64,000 bases of DNA from NCBI RefSeq assembly GCF_901933205.1, contig NC_044572.1, positions 20,732,501-20,796,500 of the forward strand, given 5' to 3'. The first letter of the stretch is position 1; every line of letters starts with the position of its first letter. The DNA is from Camarhynchus parvulus. Lineage: Eukaryota > Chordata > Aves > Passeriformes > Thraupidae. Both the position numbers and the translations under genes were made by a program. This document shows, one piece after another, positions 51,701-60,700 of the stretch. The notes beneath the pieces were generated by a model that was not told the DNA's origin, searched no databases, and saw only the letters and a program-made list of their open reading frames with translations.

Positions 51701-54700
51701 TGGTCATTTACACAGTGAACTTCCTGTAATTTGGACACTTTCAGTCATTTCCATGATATAGTATTCATATAATAGGTTAAACACAAACTTCAAAAGAAAG
51801 AAAATAACAGAACAGAATCAATTTATTTATTTATTTAAAAAGATGTCTGCACTAGGTTTGCTGTAGGCACTCCTAGCATGCTTCAAAACAGACCTTTTGT
51901 TGCTTCTGACTTTGAGATTACCTCAGATGGTTAGAGCATGGTGCTAAACAGCAAGGTTGTGGGTTTGATCCTCATATGGGCCATTCATTTAAGAGTTGGA
52001 CTCAATAATCGTTGTGGGTCCCTTCCAACACAGAATATTCTGTGATACGATATTAATGATTCTGCGATATGGTACTAATGATTTATCACTTGATGTTGAA
52101 ATACCAAAGATGTTATAGCTTCAATTCTGCCTAAATTCTTTAATCATTTTGCCTGTCTTTAAGTACTTAACCACCAGCAAGCCTATCTGTGTCTGTGAAA
52201 CAAATTAGTCAAATCCATTCATTTTCATGGACACAATTTGGTCTTCTGTATAAGCATGTTTATGCTATGCCTATAGCATTTTTTTCTTTTAAAAATGCTC
52301 ACTTTGATGAGTGATGATCTGTAGTAGCTGCTGTAATAAGATAATTCAGAGTTGGTTTTCTTCTAATTTCATAATGTTACTTGATACATATCATACATCA
52401 TCATTATGATACATTCCTTGAAATCATTCATCACAAGTACTGATTCTTGGTGTCTCTTGGCAGCCTGTGGAGGTTCCTTGTCTGGAGCAGGCACAATCCA
52501 TTCACCTTATTACCCCAGGATGTCCCCTCACCCAAAGACCTGTGAGTGGATCATCTCCCAGCCAGCCACCAAAGCAGTGATTCTTAACTTCACTGACTTT
52601 GACATTCGAGACACAGCCAGTTGTGATTCGGACTACATCGAGGTAAGGAGACACACACATGCACTATCAATGTAGATATGTACCTGCAAGTTCCTTCTGA
52701 CCCTCATCTCCAGCAAAGTGGAAGTTCTTGACAGGAGAGCACTCCTTCCAGCAGTCACAAAAGCTTTTCCAGGTTCATAATGGGATCCCAAAGCTTTTCT
52801 TGGCTCTCCCAAGATGTTATGACTGTTTTAATAAAGACAAGTATCAGGTTTCTTTAAACAGACAGGCCTGGTTTGGAAGGTTTTTGTGCCATTTACTGCT
52901 GAAGGTGTAAGATCTCATCTTTTCTCTGCTCCTCTGATAGGCATGAGGTTATATTTTATGTGCCTGTAGTAGAAACCACATGAAGAAAGGGTAGGGTTGA
53001 CTTCCTAAGGATCTCTTTTATATAGTTCTTATGAATTACTTTATGCTTAATACTTGAATGTAATAAAAAATTCTATTTTGAATACACTGTCCTTCAGGTC
53101 AGAGATGGCAACAATGCAGACTCTCCTGTTTTGGAGAGATACTGTGGTACAGCTGTACCCTCTAGAGTGCAATCCACACGGAACAATCTCTATGTCAAAT
53201 TCAGAGCTTCCTCACTTACCAACCTTGGCTTCAGAGCTCAGTACTGGCCATTAGATACAGGTAAGGACTGTTTTTGCTGTTCTCTGTGTAGACTGTTGGG
53301 ACTTTCCAAATTTTCCCACAAATTGAAAACAACTGTCAATTAAGTTTTGTGTGGTGGGATATAAATTCTGAATCAGTTAACATGTAGTATGCATCAAGAA
53401 AGAAATACTATGAAATTTCAGAAAGAAAAATAACCAATTTTATGAGTGTCTGTTTTTTTTAAAAACATATCATTTAACCTGATGTTTTAAATCTCTGCAG
53501 TATGTGGAGAGACTCTCACTGGATCTTCAGGAATCATTACAAGTCCTGGTTATCCAGATGTATACCCACATGGGATTAACTGTACCTGGACTATCAACAT
53601 TCAACCTGGCTACTTTATCCGCCTGACATTCACTTCATTTAACTTGGCATTTGATTATAGCTGCAGAAAGGATTATCTTGAAATATATGACAACAGCACT
53701 GTGCAAAAATTGGGAAGGTAAATATGTCCATTAGCCTACAGATCTGTGTCACTGTGGAGGGAGCACTGCTCTGTAGGTCTTGACATTCAATTTGCTTCCT
53801 TAAATTTTGTGTGTAGATTATTTTCTTTTCATCACAGAAACAACAGCAGCAATTTCTCTGCTAGGATTGCCATTTGACCATGGAATGAGAAGCATATTTA
53901 ATAAATAATATATTGGGAGAAACTAAGTTGTGTCTAAAGGATAGCTCTTTTAAAGACAGGTTTCAATAGTTAGCTTCGTCCCGCTCCATTAACATTTTGA
54001 TTAATGGAAAATAAATTGAAAAGCATTCATATATCCTTGTCCAGAAAAGACAGGATTTTAAAGACTTGCAGAAGTGAAAGAAAGATTACTTAAAAGGCTG
54101 TACATTTGAATATCTGCAAAAAACTAGACCACAACCTGCATTTTATGTGATTTAGTTTTCATTTTCTTCTGATACATGATTTTGTCTTAGGGAAGAATGT
54201 TTTCTTTTATTTCACTTCTCCAATTGGTGTATACACAAGGTTTTCTTGTTGCCCCAGAATTCAAGAACATTTGAATTACTTGGGAACAGTATCCAGTTGC
54301 AGCTATAGACTGTAAAACAGTTGGCTGACATGGCAGTATTTGGAAAATAAGGAGCAAATGACTCTCATAATGAAGAACATTTTGTAATCTTAGTGTTTGG
54401 CCAGCCACACTGACTCCTACAAAAGAACAGAGTATTTTGTAGGTACAGCACAGTATAAATTCAATAAGAATTTGACAATTGTATGTAAGTCAGAGTTTCT
54501 TCTCTGATTTTGCCACACTTCAGGTTTGTACCTTTGTACATGTAGCGTGCTATTAAGTCCCATGATACAGGGTATGTGCCTGGGATCTGTATCATCCAAA
54601 GGAGAGAACTGTGCGTGTGTAACTATTCAAACTTCACAGGAAAGCTGAAATCTCTTCCAGTGATGCAGATGCTTTACAAAGTACTGCCATTCCATTTGGG

Positions 54701-57700
54701 GTATCTTTTTGCTGCAGATACTGTGGAAGATCAATTCCACCATCTCTCACTAGTGGTGGCAATATGATGACGTTGTCCTTCGTGACAGATCACAGCATTG
54801 CATCTGAAGGTTTCTCAGCTAATTATACCTCCCTGGATGCATCCAAAGGTAATATGTCAGTCTGTTCATTATGCAAATTAAATGTTTTCAGCTGTCACTA
54901 TAAATAACCACTACAAGAAACAGAAGCATTATTTTCTGTGTTGCCAGAAGACTTCCTGGTGCCTCTTCTACTCCTCCTTATTAATTCTGCTTTATTCAGA
55001 ACCTTTTTTTTTACTCCCTAGGAAAGCGGAAAGCAATTTCTGCAAGCAGCATTGTTGCTTTCTTTAAAAAGTCAGTAAGACCTGACATGGCAGAACTGCA
55101 TGAATTATTTAGGAAAAGTATTTTCTGAATTTTCTTTGTCCATTCTGAACTGAGTATGTGTGAGCTAGGAAACTTAGTGATCATGGACAACTCACTTCAA
55201 TGGGAGACTCTTGGGTGCCATAAAAAATTAAATTTAGTCTCTCTAAGGTTCAATATTGATGGTGGGTAGAGAAAGGTCAATTTGGATGAAATTTGATAAA
55301 GCAGCAAAATAACCTGAAAGCTCAAAGAGATTTTTTCATTACAACGGAGTGCAACATTTCTGTCTCCACCAGAGTTCAAGGCTCCTGTCATGCATTAAAT
55401 CCATTCTTTAAGTATTTTCTAAAGGGCCAAGACTTAGATCAGTGAGGTAAAGGAAGAATTCTCTCTGTTCTCTTCTCTTTTGGACATCAGGAGGAATTTT
55501 TTCACGGAAAGGGTGGTTAAACATTGGAAAGGACTGGCCAGAGAGGTGGTGGAGTCACCACCCCTGGATGTGTTCAAGAAATGAGTGCACATGGCACTCA
55601 GTGCTATGGAAGGTAGGGACAGGGTCTGCCTGGCAAAACTAAACCACAGAAAAGGCAGAGTGGCACAAGGAGAAGAAAAGTAAAAATAAGAACATGTTTT
55701 CAGCTGGGATGTTTGTTATCCATCACTAACCAGTTTATGTGTGGTTTCTGTGTGTGAGTGCAGACTACAAGGGATTTGTTAGATGAACACCAGAAATTCA
55801 CAGTACTCATCTATGCAGCCATAAACTAGTGTTCGTTGTTTGCTCTTAGTTTCTTTATTTTTCCTAATTCCTGAATTTATTCAACCTGTTTAAAAGCAGC
55901 AAATTTTCCAATTCCTAGCAGCTTTCTTGGTGACATCTTGGGAAAATTGGCTATTTTGTCTCTCAACATGTGTTTAGGTGAGACTAGTACAGATTTTGCT
56001 ACTGTGGTTTTATTCACTACAAGATAACTTACAAATCCAAAGAAACCATTTTCTCAGCTGCCTTCATTTGTGTTTGAGTTATCTGGCATTGAAACCAAAA
56101 GCTAGTACAAACAATTAAGATTTAATGAGAACTATTGCAAGGAGGACATTTCTATTTCTTAGAAAGTAATAGGCAATAAAACAAGTTGTACTTTTAAAAA
56201 TCTTTCCAGGAAAACTCTGTAGTTTGAAATCTGAATTCTTACTAGTGAGAAATTGGGAAATTCTCATCCTTATAAAAATTTTTAAGCTTTTGTTTGCAAC
56301 TGCAAACTAAACCTTCTATAAATATCATTGTTGCTTTTTAATCTGGTATTTTTTCTTTTTACCTCACCTCAGATTACTATTTCATGGGTGGATTGATTCC
56401 TTCCTAAGTATTTTTATCGCAACTTTTCTCAGAGTCTATCAAGATAATATTCTTTACTCAATATCAATCTGTATTTCTGTCTCTGTTGTAAACATATCTG
56501 TTTCTGTAATTTCAATGCTGTCCAGTTGCACAGTTCTGCCTCCTCTCTCCTATTCCCCTCCTTTACCACCACCATGTGATTGGCTTTTCTCACCTTTCAT
56601 CCAAAGCACTGCAATGTGTGTCATTTGGAGTTCCAACTGCATCAATGCTGTCCCTGGAATCTTTTCAAACAATGCCTTAAAAATGCACATCTGCTGTCTC
56701 TTCAATGCTTTTAACAACTATGTAATATGTTTATGTGAAATGAGTGCTATGTAATATCTTAATCCAAATTCTGTATAACACCAAGGATTTTCTTTTCCCA
56801 TAATGAACACAAATATCTTTGCTGCTCTTCAGCTAATCTGCACCAACTCTCAATTTATTCTCACTCTTGGAACAATTGCTAGAATAAATGCTTTTTTTTC
56901 AACCACTACTGGTATAAGTATGGCAAAGTGGGAGACAGCTGCTGAAACTGAGAGTAATAAACTTACAGAGAGGCTGAAACTATGATTTGGTTTTTTTGCA
57001 AAGATTTGTTTCTTTTGGTCCAGTACAAGGATAGCAGTACCATAAAGTTTTCATAAGTACCAGAGAGTTAAAATTCATTTTTATTAAGAATGAAGTGTTT
57101 TGAAATTTCTGTGGCCTGAGAGAAGGCAAACAAGTATGAGTATGTGGATTTTGCTGTGAGAAGCAACTCCTCACTTCCCTGCAATCATATAAAGTTTAGT
57201 TTTCCCACTGTGAGATGTTTAGGTCTGATCTTCATCTCATGTATATCCAGTTACACTAAGGTAGCAAATTACTAAGCATAATAATGTCTGAGAAATATAC
57301 TAAAATTATGATTTTTTTCTTTACATCTGCTGCTAATTTAGGTTTTTTTTCTGCTAAAGAAAATATGGTTCTAATAATGTTTCTTGTGCAATAAGAATTC
57401 TTCATATTTTTCAGTTGTGTTTTCTTAGCCAGCTAGAGCATAACCAGTATCAGAATTTGTCAAAGATGTTCTGGTTCATATTACACATTTCAATAGTCTT
57501 TTGCCTGGAGTTATTTCAGGGAGAATGAGCTATTGAAAACATGGACAAGATTGTCCCTCTTCTCCCTGCCAAATAAATTTGAGTTAAAAAAAGAAGGATA
57601 TGTAGGAATGATTTTTTTTAAATGCAAAATTAAATTAATTTTCTTCTCCATGCATCTTGGTAAATGATATTTCTGTTAGCATGGCTTATCTGTGATGTAT

Positions 57701-60700
57701 TGAATACTTGAAAAGTAGCCTGAAAAGAATTAAAAGGCAAAGCTATATTTTCTGTCAAAAAAAAAAAAAAAATTAATGCCACAAGATGCAGCCATGGCCA
57801 TGGCCCATAAAGTGCAAACAATTGTTTCAGCAGTCTGCCAGCCAGTAGCTGTGAATAGCTCGTGTAGCAGCAATACAGATGGAAATCCCTCAGTCAGAGA
57901 TGTCCTCATGATTTTCATTTTAAAATGTGTATCACCCACTTCAACTAGAGGTACCTTGGACTCTTAGTTCTTTGCCATCCTTCTGTCATTTAAAAGGGAA
58001 GGTCACATGGAATGCAAGGTAATATTTTGATTTGTTTCAAAGAGTCCAGGTCTCAACTACCAAGCAGATGAATGTCACAAAAGCCATGTAAGTGTTATGG
58101 TTGATTTGAGGGGTTTCTTCTGCCAGTTTTGGCTGACCACATCACAAATAACCCATGTAAAAATATTGGAAAAATCTTTGAAAGCCTTCAGTCCTTCCTG
58201 GAACTTTTGTGCAAGGTCTTGATAGACACAGGCCACAATTTTCCCATAGGATTAGTAGTGGAGTCAGTGCTATTATTTTTTTCCCTCTCAACTTTTTCAC
58301 AAATAAGTGGGAATTCATCTGTTTTACTTTGAATTGGGGTTTTGGCAGTGTGTTTGGTTGGTTTGTTGGTTGGTTTTCTGTTTGTTTGGTGTTTTTAAAA
58401 TTTGTTTCTTTCTTTAGAGATGCTCCATTTCAGTCTTTCTGCTGGGAAAAGTTAACCATAACAAGGTTTTTAGCAGATTGTCTTCCTGACATACTTTTTA
58501 TTCCTGGTCTTTCTCTGGCTTTGGTGAAAGATAGTTTTCCTCATTATCATCCTGAATTGTGAATAGTATTTATCAGGATATATAGTATGGTTTTAAATAT
58601 CTTTAAATAGCTTTAAATTGTGGATTATATGTTACTTACAATGACTGTTTGGAGAAGCCAGCGTTTAAGAGGGATAAGGAAAGAGAAAAACGTCTGTGAA
58701 TCCTTGAACTGAAAAGTGTTCCTGAAAGTGTAGTATGGATTTGTGTGTCTTCTTCCTTGATAGCTGAGTACAAGTTGAGGTCTTCTTTCCCCTCTTCCTG
58801 ACTGAACCCAGTAGTTGTTAGCAGTGTGATGCCTGGCTCTGGTTTTCAGCTGAATGAGCAATGATGAGAATGGAAAGTAATGTCTGACAAAGAGGTGTGT
58901 GCAGAGATGTGCAGAGAATGGTTGAATGAGGTTGACCTAAGTCAGAAAATAAAGCTGCTGTCCTTTATGTTTCTTGGGCATCTGCTCAGCTCACCCCAGG
59001 TCTCAGGAAAAAGGCTCAACTGGCTGGATTCTGACAACTTTTTTAGGCTGCTGTAACTTGGCAGTGTTTAATCAGGGCATTAGTCTGCCTGTAAAAGCCA
59101 AAAAATGTCAGTATAACTCCACAGTGTTTAGGTGTAAAGCAGCAGAAGGCAGACAGAGATTCTATTTGAACCATCATACCCAGTGTTCTGAGGGAGTTTG
59201 GGTCTAACATGCTACAAAAGACCTTTGTGTGCCTCCTAGGTAAAAATCCACTCCTCCCTTCCCTGCATGTGCCAGCAGCAGTGACAGAAGGCCCTGAAAT
59301 GCAGATGTGCTTTCACATTGCCTGTGGAGAGGCATATACTTCTTGTGATAGTTTCTTCTTTTTTTTTTCCTAAACATGCATGGTACTACATAAAAAGTGA
59401 ATATTTAGGGATCTCAGTTTTCCTTTGGTACAGTGAGATTGAAAGGAAAATCCCATGTTACTTACTGCACTATCGCTTGATTTTTGAGTAATTAGGATTG
59501 TGGCAACTGATTGGTATCTCTTTAGGGGAAAAAACCTGGATACAATTTTCTACATTATGCATGATTGCACAAATGAGTAGCACAAAAGCTGGCATTTTTC
59601 TCTGCTATTGGCTATTACAGTGGGGTACTGCCATTTATGGCATTTTTTCCAGAAAAGCTAACATATTCAGTACTAAAATCAGAAGGCAGATTGAATAGCT
59701 TTCAAAACCTCATACACTGGGCAAAGCAAGATGTGTGATTGTCCTTAACAATTGCCTCCTGTTTTTCATGAGCTGTAATAAGTGTCTTCCAGCTAAACTG
59801 AATTCATGGTTTTTCCAGACATATAATAATCACATATACTATTAGACTGCCTTCTGAACTTTGGCAAAGGAGTCAAAGTACTTTCTTTTCCTGCTAACTT
59901 TGCTAAATGTTCACAGAAGGGTCTGTTATTGCCCAAGCACACCCCCAAATGTTGTTAGTGAGGTGAGTGCTAAAGGGGAATTCCAGCTCTCCTGCTGAAA
60001 GTAGAACACCATGAATTAATCCAGTTACCAGAAAAGAGCTGGCTGTCAGAAAACATGGGTTCATCTATGCTTTTCTAAATCCTCATAGCAGCCAGAATAT
60101 TCCATCTATACTTGGATTCATTTCACTGTAGCCAGAAGTCTAACATTTATAAGGCAATCACTGTTCCATCTTCTGTATTTATTATCCCTTAGCTCATAAA
60201 GAAGATTGTTAAGTGAAATATAAAGCAGTACAGAGCATCCAGTTTAAAACAGCACACTTGGGATGTAAGTTTCTGTCTGGGTTCCTCCCAGGAAGAAAAA
60301 CTTTGGTGAGGGAGGGAACCTGGACAATTCAGTGGAAATTATTAAAAGGGCTGATAAAAAGATTTTGGCTTCTGTAGTGCTAATTTTACTGTAAGTAAAA
60401 TTACTAGTACACCAGTTTTAATATTCTACAGGTTGAAAGCTGATAGTCTTAGTCTTTGAGAGAGTAATGGCAGTATTGCAAGAGCTCTAATCATCAAGTC
60501 AGACTCCTATCCCTCCAAAAGCAGGAGGGAATAATTAGTTAAAAATGAATAACCTAATAAATATACACACATTTTCTTTTTAATTTTTTACTGCTTTTTC
60601 TTTAGTGGTCTGTTAGGAAAACTTGGGTCACATTTCTAAGTCAGATTTCTAACCCAGCATCCTCAAGAAAACATATGACTTGAGGATCTGGGGTTTGATC

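Noticed and set aside
51917..51990. Apparent tRNA-Ile genes (also at 31738 and 43808)
   Set aside because: The T arm and acceptor stem are degraded and each is fused to a CR1 tail, so these are SINE heads rather than tRNA genes.
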